This document shows, piece after piece, positions 27,519 through 36,097 of a stretch of 64,000 nt of DNA. The notes below the pieces were generated by a model. The model had not been told where the DNA came from and made no database searches. It saw only the letters and a program-made list of their open reading frames with translations. How positions within the stretch are numbered: position 1 is the first letter of the stretch; every line of letters starts with the position of its first letter. Both the position numbers and the translations under genes were made by a program. Source of the DNA: Caballeronia sp. dw_276 (GTDB lineage Bacteria; Pseudomonadota; Gammaproteobacteria; Burkholderiales; Burkholderiaceae); assembly GCF_018449635.1 (NCBI RefSeq), contig NZ_JAAVUV010000015.1, positions 124,001-188,000 of the forward strand, read 5' to 3'.

Positions 27519-28529
27519 TTACCTCGTATGGCGAATGCGCGGATTCAGCACGCCGTACAACAAGTCGACGATTAGATTCACGAGAATGACGAGCGTCGCG
27601 ATCATCAGGATACCGCCCTGCACGACGGGATAATCGCGTCGGCTGATGGCATCGATCAGCCATTTGCCCACGCCCGGCCACGAGAACAAGGTCTCGGTCA
27701 GCACCGCGCCCGCGAGCAGCGTGCCGACCTGCAAGCCGATCACGGTGACCACGGGAATCAGCGCGTTGCGCAACGCATGCACGATCACCACGCGTCCGGG
27801 CGCAAGACCCTTGGCGCGCGCCGTGCGGATGTAGTCCTCGCGCAAGACTTCGAGCATCGATGAACGCGTCATCCGTGCGATCACCGCCAGCGGAATGGTG
27901 CCCAGCACGATGGTCGGCAAGATCAGATGGCTGACGGCGGACTTGAACGCACCTTCATCTTCGGAGAAAAGTGCGTCCCACAACATGAAGCCCGTGCGGT
28001 GCGGAATGTCGTATTCCACCGCGATACGCCCGGAAACCGGCGTCCAGCCCAGCTTCGCCGAAAAGAACATGATGAGGATCAAGCCCCACCAGAAGATCGG
28101 CATGGAATAGCCGGTGAGCGCCGTGCCCATCACGCCATGATCGACAACCGTGCCGCGCTTGAGCGCAGCGGCCACGCCTGCGGGCAACCCCACGACGAGG
28201 GCGAAGATCATCGCGCAGAAAGCAAGTTCCAAGGTGGCCGGGAAGCGGCCGAGGAATTCGCCCATCACGCTGGTATTGGTGATGATCGACATGCCGAGGT
28301 CGCCTTTCAGCGCGTGTCCGACATAGTGGAAATACTGAACAGGCAGCGGCAGGTCGAGCCCGAGCCGCTTCATGGCTTCGGCATGCATTGCCGGGTCCAC
28401 GCCGCGCTCGCCCATCATGACTTCGATAGGATCGCCCGGGATCAGGTGGATGAGTGCGAAGGCCAGGATCGTGATGCCGATAAACGTCGGAATCACCATG
28501 CCTATGCGTCGCAGAACGAATCGGAACAT
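27519..28529 (-). CDS. dppB: Dipeptide ABC transporter permease DppB
   Basis: Inner-membrane permease, 336 residues, the partner of DppC. The N-terminus (RFVLRRIGMVIPTFIGITIL) and the GDPIEVMMGERG periplasmic segment are characteristic of DppB/OppB; the EAA loop is SSMLEVLREDYIRTARAKG. It lies 113 bp behind dppA, and a hairpin in that gap may set the ratio of binding protein to permease. Confidence 0.95.
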   Translation of the reverse strand: MFRFVLRRIGMVIPTFIGITILAFALIHLIPGDPIEVMMGERGVDPAMHAEAMKRLGLDLPLPVQYFHYVGHALKGDLGMSIITNTSVMGEFLGRFPATLELAFCAMIFALVVGLPAGVAAALKRGTVVDHGVMGTALTGYSMPIFWWGLILIMFFSAKLGWTPVSGRIAVEYDIPHRTGFMLWDALFSEDEGAFKSAVSHLILPTIVLGTIPLAVIARMTRSSMLEVLREDYIRTARAKGLAPGRVVIVHALRNALIPVVTVIGLQVGTLLAGAVLTETLFSWPGVGKWLIDAISRRDYPVVQGGILMIATLVILVNLIVDLLYGVLNPRIRHTR

Positions 28530-28559
28530 GGTTCGTCTCTTTGGGGAGGAAAAATGCGA

Positions 28560-28592
28560 CCGGCGACGCGGGCTTGTGACCCTTGTCGCCGG
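28560..28592 (-). promoter_or_regulatory. Intercistronic hairpin between dppA and dppB
   Basis: CCGGCGAC pairs with GTCGCCGG (8 bp), with an inner GGG/CCC in the loop. There is no strong T run. Such hairpins behind binding-protein genes commonly stabilise the upstream message or attenuate transcription into the permease genes. Confidence 0.6.
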
Positions 28593-28642
28593 ACCTTTTC
28601 GACTAGTTATATTTTTCGTGCAAGAAGCGTACCGCGCGAAGC

Positions 28643-30277
28643 TTACTGCACGCCCACGCCGTCAAAGCGCAAATAGCCCAACGGTTCGATCTTCATGCCC
28701 GTGACCTTCTTGCTGGTGGGCTGATAAACCGTCGAGTGAGCGATCGGCGAGAACGGCAGTTGCTCAGCGAAAATCTGCTGCGCTTGCGTATAGGCCTGCG
28801 TGCGCTGCGCCTGATCGGGCGTGTTGCGGCCCTTGATCACCAGGTCGTTGAACGGCTTGTAGCACCAGTGCGAGAAGTTGCTGCCATTCACCGCTTCGCA
28901 GCCGAGCAGCGTGCCGAGCCAGTTATCCGGATCGCCGTTGTCGCCCGTCCAGCCAATCAGCATGGCGTCATGTTCGCCGGCGTGGGCGCGCTTGATGTAT
29001 TCGCCCCACTCGTACGACGTGATGTTCGCCTTCACGCCGATCTTCGCCCAGTCGGCCTGGATCATCTCGGCCATCAAACGCGCGTTCGGGTTGTACGGAC
29101 GTTGGACCGGCATGGCCCACAACGTGATCTCGAAACCATTCGGGAAGCCGGCCTTTGCAAGCAGCGCCTTGGCTTTGGCGGTGTCGTAGGCGGGGAGCTT
29201 CAGGTTCTTGTCGTAGGACCATTGCGTCGGCGGCATCGGCGCGTTCGCGGGTTGTCCTGCGCCTTGATACACCGATTCGATGATCGCCTTCTTGTTGATC
29301 GCCATGTCGAGCGCGCGGCGGACATCGACGTTGTCGACGTTCTTCTTCGTCACGTTGTACGCCACGTAGCCTTCATTGAAGCCGGCCGACGACGGTGTGT
29401 CGAGATTGGCATCGGCCTTCAGCGGCGCAATGTCAGCCGGACGCGGATAGCTCATCACCTGGCATTCGTTGCTCTTCAGCTTTTGCACGCGAACGGCGGC
29501 ATCCGGCGTGATCGAGAAAATCAGCTTGGAGATTTTGACGGCGCCCGCTTTCCAATAATCAGGATTACCGTCGAAACGAATGGTCGCGTCTTTCGTATAG
29601 CTGCGGAAAATAAACGGACCCGTGCCGACTGGTTGCTGATTAATGTCCGACGCCTTGCCGGCCTTCAGCAATTGCTGGCCATATTCATCGGATTGAATCG
29701 ATGCATATTCCATCGCCATGTTCTGGATGAATGGCGCATTTACTTCTTTCAGCGTGAATTTGACCGTGTACGGATCGACCTTTTCGATCTTCGTGATCAG
29801 CTTGTCGAGACCCATGTCAGTGAAATACGGGAACGATGCCGGGTACGCCTTGCGGAACGGCTGGTTCGGATCGAGCATGCGGTTGAACGTGAAAAGCACG
29901 TCGTCCGCATTGAATTCGCGCGTCGGCTTGAAGAACGACGTGGTCTGGAACTTCACGCCGTGGCGCAGATGGAACGTGTAGGTCAGGCCATCGGCCGACA
30001 CATCCCACTTTTCAGCGAGGCCCGGCTCTACCTTTGTGCTGCCGCGTTCGAATTCAACGAGGCGGTTGAAGACCGTGAACGTGTTCGCGGTGAAATCCGT
30101 GCCCGTTGTGTACTGGGCGGGGTCGAAACCGGCCGGACTGCCTTCTGAGCAGTAGACGAGCGTTTTGTTGGGGATGGGTGCCGCGTGGGCGACGCTCGCG
30201 GTTACGAGCGATGCCGCGATGGCGGCGCTGACGGCCATCGACAGATGGGCAGCTCGCAACAGGCCAATTTTCTTCAT
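28643..30277 (-). CDS. dppA: Periplasmic dipeptide-binding protein DppA
   Basis: Binds dipeptides (in some species also haem or peptides of similar size) in the periplasm and delivers them to DppBCDF. 544 residues. The signal peptide MKKIGLLRAAHLSMAVSAAI ends near AHAAP. SBP family 5 signatures include LVYCSEGSPAGFDPAQYT, GLTYTFHLRHGVKFQT and YVAYNVTKKNVDNVDVRRAL in consecutive parts. First gene of dppABCDF, with a promoter and palindrome about 80-120 bp upstream. Confidence 0.95.
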   Translation of the reverse strand: MKKIGLLRAAHLSMAVSAAIAASLVTASVAHAAPIPNKTLVYCSEGSPAGFDPAQYTTGTDFTANTFTVFNRLVEFERGSTKVEPGLAEKWDVSADGLTYTFHLRHGVKFQTTSFFKPTREFNADDVLFTFNRMLDPNQPFRKAYPASFPYFTDMGLDKLITKIEKVDPYTVKFTLKEVNAPFIQNMAMEYASIQSDEYGQQLLKAGKASDINQQPVGTGPFIFRSYTKDATIRFDGNPDYWKAGAVKISKLIFSITPDAAVRVQKLKSNECQVMSYPRPADIAPLKADANLDTPSSAGFNEGYVAYNVTKKNVDNVDVRRALDMAINKKAIIESVYQGAGQPANAPMPPTQWSYDKNLKLPAYDTAKAKALLAKAGFPNGFEITLWAMPVQRPYNPNARLMAEMIQADWAKIGVKANITSYEWGEYIKRAHAGEHDAMLIGWTGDNGDPDNWLGTLLGCEAVNGSNFSHWCYKPFNDLVIKGRNTPDQAQRTQAYTQAQQIFAEQLPFSPIAHSTVYQPTSKKVTGMKIEPLGYLRFDGVGVQ

Positions 30278-30732
30278 GTTTCCTCCAGGTCTTGTGCCGG
30301 CTAAAACCGGCGTAGCGCGATATTACTGAGCTTTGCCGGGAGGAACAAGGCGACGAAATTATCGGAGGGAATGTGTCTGGTAATAGCATATTACCAGGGG
30401 TGATAGGGGACGAAGGCGTTGGGGCGCGCAAACGGCGGTGGGAATGGATTCGTGGCGTTGCATCTTCGTGCTATCGGCGCTTCGTCGCCTATTGGTATAG
30501 AACAATCGATTGAACCGAAATTCGACTCGGTCGAATTTTTTATTTACCCGCATTGACTCGTTTTCTGCGGTGGTTCATTTGTTTATATCGTTGACTGATT
30601 AACTCGTGTCCATGAAGTGGGAAAGCCGCTTTCTAACTTCCAAATATGCATATAGTCGACTATCTCGATCTTCTTCGATCGCTCGTTTTCGAAAACACAT
30701 TAATAACAATCTGGATTCAAATCGGAGAAATC
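30278..30732. other. Divergent control region of dppA and the fimbrial adhesin gene
   Basis: This 455-base stretch has no supported gene. It holds the dppA leader, a GATAAT box for dppA (plus-strand 30358-30363), the palindrome at 30377-30397, and an AT-rich half toward the adhesin gene, whose ATG at 30733 is preceded by GGAG (30724-30727). Confidence 0.6.
30377..30397. promoter_or_regulatory. Palindromic operator candidate upstream of dppA
   Basis: Perfect 9-bp arms, CTGGTAATA and TATTACCAG, are separated by GCA. The right part of the dyad coincides with the -35 region of a likely dppA promoter, whose GATAAT -10 lies 16 bases on (minus strand). I cannot assign it to a named regulator. Confidence 0.5.
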
Positions 30733-31734
30733 ATGTGGCATCTTTCCGGGAAGTGGCTAGCGGTACTCTGTATTGTTTCAAGCTGGCATACGGGCGCAGC
30801 TGCGGCATGCATTTCCAATCCCGCAACGCTGACGATAGACGTTGGGACGATCAACATCGGAACGGGAAGTGTTGTTGCGGTCGGTTCGGTCATTAAAACG
30901 ATGCAGGGGAAATGGACTGCATATGGCTCGAATTCGACCGGTGCTTGCGGAAGCCAAACGTTGCTTACTTACCCCGCGCCGGGCGCGCTATCCGCGGGTT
31001 TTACAGACGTGTACGACACGAATCTCCAGGGCATAGGCATACGCATCTACGTCTGGACACAGGGCCAAATCACAATTGGAGTTGGCGGCGGATATTACGG
31101 AATGCCCACCACGCCAAAGGTCGTTCCGTATCAGCTACCCGTCCAAAACCTGGCCAGCGGGGTGTTCGGTGCCGGATACAACTACATCCAGCTCGATTTC
31201 GTCCGCACAGCGCCGGGCCTTGAAGGCGGTGTGTTGCAGCTGACCACTCCGCTCCTTGTAGTCAGCGACCAATCTGGCCAATCGAGCCCGTTGACCATAA
31301 CGACACTGACCGTCAAAGGTACTTCCGCGCTCAAAACCTGCAGCGTGACCACGTCTCGTCTTGTTGTGGATCTGGGCACCGTCAAATTGCCCGATGTGGT
31401 GTTTTCATCGCCCGCTGCGTCGAAAGCGTTCACGATTGAGATGACATGCTCCGCGAGTCCCAACATATCGATCCAGTTCGACGGCACAACGGTGATCGGC
31501 AACGACACAGTCTTGCAGCTCCGAGACGAACCGGGTGTGGCGACCGGTATCGGATTGCAGATTCTTGACTCGTCGCCCAGACCAATCACGTTCGGAAAAA
31601 TGATGCCGCTGGCCGCTGCCGCGCCGGATGGTATCAACAAGTTCAACTTCAGCGCTCGCTACGTGCCGATCGCGCCGCACAGAACGCCGGGCACAGCAGA
31701 TTCGAACGCGACGTTCACTATGGAATATAACTAA
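30733..31734 (+). CDS. Orphan fimbrial adhesin (two-domain tip-type pilin)
   Basis: A 333-residue exported protein. The signal peptide starts MWHLSGKWLAVLCIVSSWHT and is likely cut near AAA-ACIS. A Thr/Gly-rich N-terminal half looks like a lectin-type adhesin domain, with paired cysteines; the C-terminal half has a pilin fold (CSVTTSRLVVDLGTVKLPD..., second Cys in EMTCSAS, ending FTMEYN). This is the layout of chaperone-usher tip adhesins, but no chaperone, usher or major pilin gene is in the window. ATG 30733 is chosen because of GGAG and the signal peptide. Confidence 0.75.
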   Translation: MWHLSGKWLAVLCIVSSWHTGAAAACISNPATLTIDVGTINIGTGSVVAVGSVIKTMQGKWTAYGSNSTGACGSQTLLTYPAPGALSAGFTDVYDTNLQGIGIRIYVWTQGQITIGVGGGYYGMPTTPKVVPYQLPVQNLASGVFGAGYNYIQLDFVRTAPGLEGGVLQLTTPLLVVSDQSGQSSPLTITTLTVKGTSALKTCSVTTSRLVVDLGTVKLPDVVFSSPAASKAFTIEMTCSASPNISIQFDGTTVIGNDTVLQLRDEPGVATGIGLQILDSSPRPITFGKMMPLAAAAPDGINKFNFSARYVPIAPHRTPGTADSNATFTMEYN

Positions 31735-31760
31735 GGCGGAGTGACCCGGAAAATCAAGAA

Positions 31761-31782
31761 CCGCGCGACGAACGCCGCGCGG
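31761..31782 (-). terminator. Hairpin between adhesin gene and metF
   Basis: CCGCGCG pairs with CGCGCGG around an 8-base loop. On the minus strand a T-rich stretch follows after a few bases (TTCTTGATTTT), so it may end the ahcY-metF transcript. Confidence 0.45.
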
Positions 31783-31796
31783 GTAAAACCAGACTT

Positions 31797-32636
31797 TTAC
31801 TTCCCCTGCAGCTTCAGCCGCTCGCAAATCGTCTTGCTCGCGGCCGCGCCGTTCAGCGTATAAAAATGCAGCCCGGGCGCGCCTTCCGCAACAAGCCGTT
31901 CGCACAAACCGGTCACCACATCCAGCCCGAAAGCGCGGATCGCTTCTTTATCATCGCCAAAACTTTCCAGGCGGCGCGCAATCCACTTCGGCACTTCCGC
32001 GCCGCACATCTCGGAGAAGCGCATCAGTTGCGAGAAATTCGTGATCGGCATGATGCCCGGCACGATGGGAACATCCACGCCGAGTTTGCGGGCGTCATCG
32101 ACGAAACGAAAATACGCGTCCGCATTGAAGAAGTACTGCGTGATCGCCGAATTCGCACCCGCCTGCACCTTGCGCACGAAGTTATCCAAATCGGACTTCG
32201 GCGAGCGCGCCTGCGGGTGATATTCCGGATACGCCGCGACTTCGATGTTGAACCAGTCGCCATGCTCGGCGCGAATGAAGCTCACCAGTTCCGACGCATA
32301 GCGCAACTCGCCAACCTCGCCCATGCCCGAAGGCAAGTCGCCGCGCAACGCGACGATATGCCGAATGCCATGTTCGCGATACGCGCCAAGAATCCCGCGC
32401 AAACTTTCTTTCGATGACCCGATGCACGACAAATGCGGCGCCGCCTCGAGTCCCTGCTTCATCATCTCGAGCACGGTATCGAGCGTGCCTTGCTGCGTGG
32501 AACCGCCCGCGCCGAACGTCACGGAGACGAACTTCGGATTGAGCGTCTTGAGCTGCGCGCCGGTAGCGCGCAATTTCTCGATTCCTTCCGCCGTTTTCGG
32601 CGGGAAGAACTCGAATGAGAGTTCGATCGGTTTCAT
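31797..32636 (-). CDS. metF: 5,10-methylenetetrahydrofolate reductase
   Basis: FAD-dependent reduction of methylene-THF to methyl-THF, the methyl donor for methionine synthesis. 279 residues, normal for bacterial MetF. Motifs include LSFEFFPPKTAEG at the N-terminus, KFVSVTFGAGGSTQQGT, LRGDLP and ITQYFFNADAYFRFVDD. The ATG at 32636 fits family starts; the upstream extension has no similarity. Last gene of the ahcY operon, so activated-methyl cycle genes share one SAH-controlled message. Confidence 0.96.
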   Translation of the reverse strand: MKPIELSFEFFPPKTAEGIEKLRATGAQLKTLNPKFVSVTFGAGGSTQQGTLDTVLEMMKQGLEAAPHLSCIGSSKESLRGILGAYREHGIRHIVALRGDLPSGMGEVGELRYASELVSFIRAEHGDWFNIEVAAYPEYHPQARSPKSDLDNFVRKVQAGANSAITQYFFNADAYFRFVDDARKLGVDVPIVPGIMPITNFSQLMRFSEMCGAEVPKWIARRLESFGDDKEAIRAFGLDVVTGLCERLVAEGAPGLHFYTLNGAAASKTICERLKLQGK

Positions 32637-32670
32637 GATGATCTTTAACCGGGCGCGTGCGTTTGACGCA

Positions 32671-33024
32671 TTACCCGAAGGTGCGCTGACCAAGAATCAG
32701 CGCGGACAGCAGCCAGGACACGATGCTGTAAAGAATCGAACCAATGAACGCCGACCAGAAACCCGATACCTCGAAGCCCTTGAGCAAGGAAGCACACAGC
32801 CAGAAGCACAACGCATTCACGACCAGGATAAAAAGCCCGAGCGTGAGGATGGTCACCGGCAGCGTGAGCAGCACCAGCAGCGGACGCAGGAAGGTATTGA
32901 TCAGCCCAAGCACGATCGCCACGATCAGCGCGGTGCCGAAACTGCGAATGTGGATCGATGGCACGAGGTAAGTGATGATCAACAACGCGAGCGCGTTGAT
33001 CAGCCAGGTCAGCAACACGGACAT
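32671..33024 (-). CDS. Phage-holin-family (PF04020-type) membrane protein
   Basis: A 117-residue protein with four hydrophobic helices (LLTWLINALALLIITYLV, ALIVAIVLGLINTFL, LLTLPVTILTLGLFILVV, SAFIGSILYSIVSWLLSALIL). The family name is by similarity; members sit in bacterial chromosomes and are not phage lysis genes here. AGGAGA precedes the ATG at 33024. The position between ahcY and metF is one I know from Burkholderia-group genomes; the link to methyl metabolism is unexplained. Confidence 0.88.
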   Translation of the reverse strand: MSVLLTWLINALALLIITYLVPSIHIRSFGTALIVAIVLGLINTFLRPLLVLLTLPVTILTLGLFILVVNALCFWLCASLLKGFEVSGFWSAFIGSILYSIVSWLLSALILGQRTFG

Positions 33025-33052
33025 CGATGGTCTCCTGGAACTTGAAGTCAGA

Positions 33053-33082
33053 GCGCATGGGCTTGCAAAAAAACCCATGCGC
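33053..33082 (-). promoter_or_regulatory. Intercistronic hairpin between ahcY and the holin-like gene
   Basis: Perfect 9-bp arms, GCGCATGGG and CCCATGCGC, with a 12-base loop. On the minus strand a run of seven T residues lies within the loop, not after the stem, so it is more likely an RNA-stabilising or processing element than a terminator. Confidence 0.5.
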
Positions 33083-33092
33083 AGCCTAACGA

Positions 33093-34514
33093 TTAATAGC
33101 GGTAATGATTCGGCTTGAACGGCCCCATCTTGTCCACGCTGATGTACTTCGCCTGGAAGTCGGACAGCACGGTCAGTTCAGCGCCGATACGCCCCAGATG
33201 CAGACGCGCGACCTTTTCATCAAGGTGCTTCGGCAAAACATAGACCTTGTTTTCGTACTTGTCGCCGTGCACGAACAGTTCGATCTGAGCGATCGTCTGG
33301 TTCGTGAACGATGCCGACATCACGAACGACGGGTGGCCCGTTGCACAACCCAGGTTCACCAGGCGCCCCTCGGCCAGCAGGATCACGCGCTTGCCATCGG
33401 GGAAAATGATGTGGTCGACTTGCGGCTTGATGTTTTCCCACGTGTACTGGCGCGTGGATGCAACGTCGATTTCCGAGTCGAAGTGACCAATATTGCAAAC
33501 GATCGCGTTGTTGCGCATCGCCTTCATGTGATCGTGGCCGATCACGTGGAAGTTGCCCGTCGCCGTCACGAAGATGTCGGCCTTGTCGGCGGCATATTCC
33601 ATGGTGACTACGCGATACCCTTCCATTGCTGCCTGCAACGCGCAGATCGGGTCGATTTCCGTGACCCACACCGTTGCACCCAGACCACGCAGCGATTGCG
33701 CGCAACCCTTGCCCACGTCGCCATAACCTGCGACGACCGCGATCTTGCCCGCGATCATCACGTCGGTCGCGCGCTTGATGCCGTCGACCAGCGATTCACG
33801 GCAGCCATACAGGTTGTCGAACTTCGACTTCGTGACCGAGTCGTTCACGTTGATGGCCGGGAACGGCAGACGCCCTTCCTTTTCCATCTGATACAGACGA
33901 TGCACGCCCGTGGTCGTTTCTTCCGTCACGCCCTGAATGTGCACGAGGCGCTTGGAATACCACGTCGGATCGATATCGAGATGAGCGGCGATCGACTTGT
34001 ACAGCGCGACTTCTTCTTCGTTTTCCGGCTTGGAGATGACCGAGCGGTCCTTTTCAGCCTTCGAGCCGAGGATCAGCAGCAACGTGGCGTCGCCGCCGTC
34101 GTCGAGGATCATGTTGGCGAATTCGCCGTTCGGCCATTCGAAGATGCGGTGGGAGAATTCCCAGTATTCGTCGAGCGATTCGCCCTTGAACGCGAACACC
34201 GGCACGCCGCCTTGAGCGATGGCGGCCGCAGCGTGATCCTGCGTCGAAAAGATGTTGCACGATGCCCAGCGCACGTCCGCGCCGAGAGCCGTCAACGTTT
34301 CGATCAGCACGCCGGTCTGAATGGTCATGTGCAGCGACCCGGCAATACGCGCGCCTTTCAGCGGCTGTTGCGTCTTGTATTCCTCGCGCGTTTGCATGAG
34401 GCCGGGCATTTCCGTTTCAGCAATGTTCAGTTCCTTGCGGCCCCAGGCGGCAAGAGACATATCGGCGACGAGGAAATCTTGGTTGGTTTTTGAATCGAGA
34501 ACTGCGGCGTTCAT
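33093..34514 (-). CDS. ahcY: Adenosylhomocysteinase
   Basis: NAD-dependent, reversible hydrolysis of S-adenosylhomocysteine to homocysteine and adenosine, which removes the inhibitor of SAM methyltransferases. 473 residues, the usual length in this group. The NAD motif GYGDVGKG, the substrate part [13 protein letters not shown], and the C-terminal KPNHYRY are present. The ATG at 34514 has an excellent AAGGAGG six bases upstream. It is first in the ahcY, holin-like, metF unit and is preceded by a SAH riboswitch, so expression should rise with its substrate. Confidence 0.98.
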   Translation of the reverse strand: MNAAVLDSKTNQDFLVADMSLAAWGRKELNIAETEMPGLMQTREEYKTQQPLKGARIAGSLHMTIQTGVLIETLTALGADVRWASCNIFSTQDHAAAAIAQGGVPVFAFKGESLDEYWEFSHRIFEWPNGEFANMILDDGGDATLLLILGSKAEKDRSVISKPENEEEVALYKSIAAHLDIDPTWYSKRLVHIQGVTEETTTGVHRLYQMEKEGRLPFPAINVNDSVTKSKFDNLYGCRESLVDGIKRATDVMIAGKIAVVAGYGDVGKGCAQSLRGLGATVWVTEIDPICALQAAMEGYRVVTMEYAADKADIFVTATGNFHVIGHDHMKAMRNNAIVCNIGHFDSEIDVASTRQYTWENIKPQVDHIIFPDGKRVILLAEGRLVNLGCATGHPSFVMSASFTNQTIAQIELFVHGDKYENKVYVLPKHLDEKVARLHLGRIGAELTVLSDFQAKYISVDKMGPFKPNHYRY

Positions 34515-34554
34515 CACGCCCTCCTTTCTAAAAAGAAACATAGAAATTTGACGT

Positions 34555-34699
34555 GAGCGCCGTTCGATGCGGTGGTTCAACAAGCGCTTGATTAATGACC
34601 AGCGCTGGTCGCTCCGTCCGATTGAATGCTTCGAGCCTGGCGGTTTTCCGGAAAGTTTTCCGGGTGGTAATACAAACCGTCGCAACGCTCCTCGAAGCG
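34555..34699 (-). ncRNA. S-adenosylhomocysteine (SAH) riboswitch
   Basis: The leader RNA of ahcY. On the minus strand, CTTCGAG (34697-34691) pairs with CTCGAAG (34635-34629) to form P1; the conserved core GAGGAGCGTTGCGACGG and CCGCCAGGCTCGAAG surround it, an internal ACCCGGAAA/TTTCCGG arm lies between, and the downstream ACGGCGCTC (34563-34555) can pair with GAGCG to close the pseudoknot. This arrangement matches the SAH class known from beta- and gamma-proteobacterial ahcY genes, where SAH binding turns expression on. Confidence 0.88.
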
Positions 34700-34706
34700 A
34701 AATCGG

Positions 34707-34712
34707 ATTGTA
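34707..34712 (-). promoter_or_regulatory. -10 box of the ahcY promoter
   Basis: TACAAT on the minus strand lies about seven bases before the predicted 5' end of the SAH riboswitch. No convincing -35 hexamer is seen. Confidence 0.5.
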
Positions 34713-34751
34713 GCAAATCGGGATGGCGCGCGGTGAGTGCTATCGGCGAGA

Positions 34752-35486
34752 TCAGAAAGGCAAAAAGGTGAGTAACGGCGCGAGCAAAACCATGACAACG
34801 CCGGAAATCATCATTGTCAGGCTGGCGACCACGCCTTCTTCACTGCCGAGTTCGCGCGCTTTCGCCGTGCCTACGCCGTGCGCGGCGGCTCCAAACAGTG
34901 CGCCGCGAGCGAGCCGGGCGCGCAATGGCACAAGCGCCAGCACGACTTCGCCGAAAAGCATGCCCACCACGCCCGTGGCTATCACGAACAACGCGGTGAG
35001 ATCCTTGGGCGCGTGGAGTTTGTCGGAAACGGCGAGCGCGAAAGGCGTGGAAACCGACCGTGTGGAAAGGCTGCGCTGCAATTCCGGCGACAAATGCAGC
35101 AATTTGGCGAGCGCGAGCGACCCGCCTACGCCCACCAGAATCCCGACCGTCACACCAACCGATAACGACAGCCAGTGCTTTTTCAAAAGATGCCGGTATT
35201 CAAAGATGGGCACGGCAAAAGCCACGGTGGCCGGGCCTAGCAGCCACATCAGCCAGCGGGTATCGGCGAAATAAACGGTGTACGGAATCCGTGCAGCCAT
35301 GACGATGATCACGAGCACGGCCGGAACAGTCAGCATGGGTGTGAGCAAAGGCCGGCGGAATCTGGCGTACAGGCGCTTGAGCGCAAAGTACAGCGCCACC
35401 GTCAACACGAAGCAACCCGCCGCGATGAGGCTGCCGGCGGCATCGGAGAAAAGAGGTTCGGGGAGGTACGGCATTGCGGGCAGCAT
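34752..35486 (-). CDS. LrgB/CidB family membrane protein
   Basis: A 244-residue membrane protein with about seven helices, among them LIAAGCFVLTVALYFAL, VPAVLVIIVMAARIPYTVYF and LFVIATGVVGMLFGEVVLAL. The family core ...STRSVSTPFALAVSDKL... and FGAAAHGVGTAKA is intact. CidB/LrgB proteins work with CidA/LrgA in murein hydrolase control or in export of small organic acids such as pyruvate. Start uncertain between 35486 and 35474. It lies 13 bp behind the lrgA-type gene. Confidence 0.87.
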   Translation of the reverse strand: MLPAMPYLPEPLFSDAAGSLIAAGCFVLTVALYFALKRLYARFRRPLLTPMLTVPAVLVIIVMAARIPYTVYFADTRWLMWLLGPATVAFAVPIFEYRHLLKKHWLSLSVGVTVGILVGVGGSLALAKLLHLSPELQRSLSTRSVSTPFALAVSDKLHAPKDLTALFVIATGVVGMLFGEVVLALVPLRARLARGALFGAAAHGVGTAKARELGSEEGVVASLTMMISGVVMVLLAPLLTFLPF

Positions 35487-35499
35487 TGTCTTGTTCGGC

Positions 35500-35967
35500 T
35501 CAGGCGCGGGCAGCCCGGCGAGCGCTCGTGATGCGGCGCAGTTCCAGCCGGCGCTCGAACTTCGAGGCTTGTTCCACGGCAAACGCCACCGCGATCATGA
35601 CCATCAGCGTGCCGAACACGACGACCAGCGCGAGCCGCCAGCCATCTTCGCGGAACAGGCCGCCGTATTGGACCGCGGCGACCGCGGCCGGGATGAAAAA
35701 CAACAGCATGTCGGTCAACAGCCAATCCGCGCCGGCCTTGACCCAGCGCGGTGCGATGCCGCCGCTAAACAACAGCGCGAGGAGCGCCAGCAAGCCGATC
35801 ACGCCGCCTGGAACCGGCAAATGGAACGTGCGCGCGGCCAGGTCGGCGAGTAACCAGATTCCCGCCAGCGCCGCGCTCTGTAACGCGATTCGCATGAACC
35901 GGCTGGCGGGCGCCCGACTGCGCGTTACAAATTTTGAAAAAGGCAAAATGGCGGCGAGAACGATCAT
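35500..35967 (-). CDS. LrgA/CidA family membrane protein
   Basis: A 155-residue, holin-like CidA/LrgA protein with four helices; LPVPGGVIGLLALLALL and DMLLFFIPAAVAAVQY are the family signatures. A longer N-terminal part precedes the usual start, so translation could begin at the internal ATG at 35895. It forms a pair with the LrgB gene and is divergent from a LysR regulator, the same set-up as cidAB with cidR in other bacteria. Confidence 0.87.
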   Translation of the reverse strand: MIVLAAILPFSKFVTRSRAPASRFMRIALQSAALAGIWLLADLAARTFHLPVPGGVIGLLALLALLFSGGIAPRWVKAGADWLLTDMLLFFIPAAVAAVQYGGLFREDGWRLALVVVFGTLMVMIAVAFAVEQASKFERRLELRRITSARRAARA

Positions 35968-36097
35968 GACGGGCCTGCTGCAAACGGATGCGGTGAAATA
36001 AGGGTTAACCTGTAGTCGAATATAGCGTGCGTCTAAACATAATTAAAATGACTTAAACTTATCGACCGCATTCCAAGGTGGAATCAAAGGGGCGTGT

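Noticed and set aside
32671-33024. Prophage signal from the holin-family gene
   Set aside because: The gene lies in a conserved metabolic operon, with no endolysin, integrase or structural phage gene nearby.
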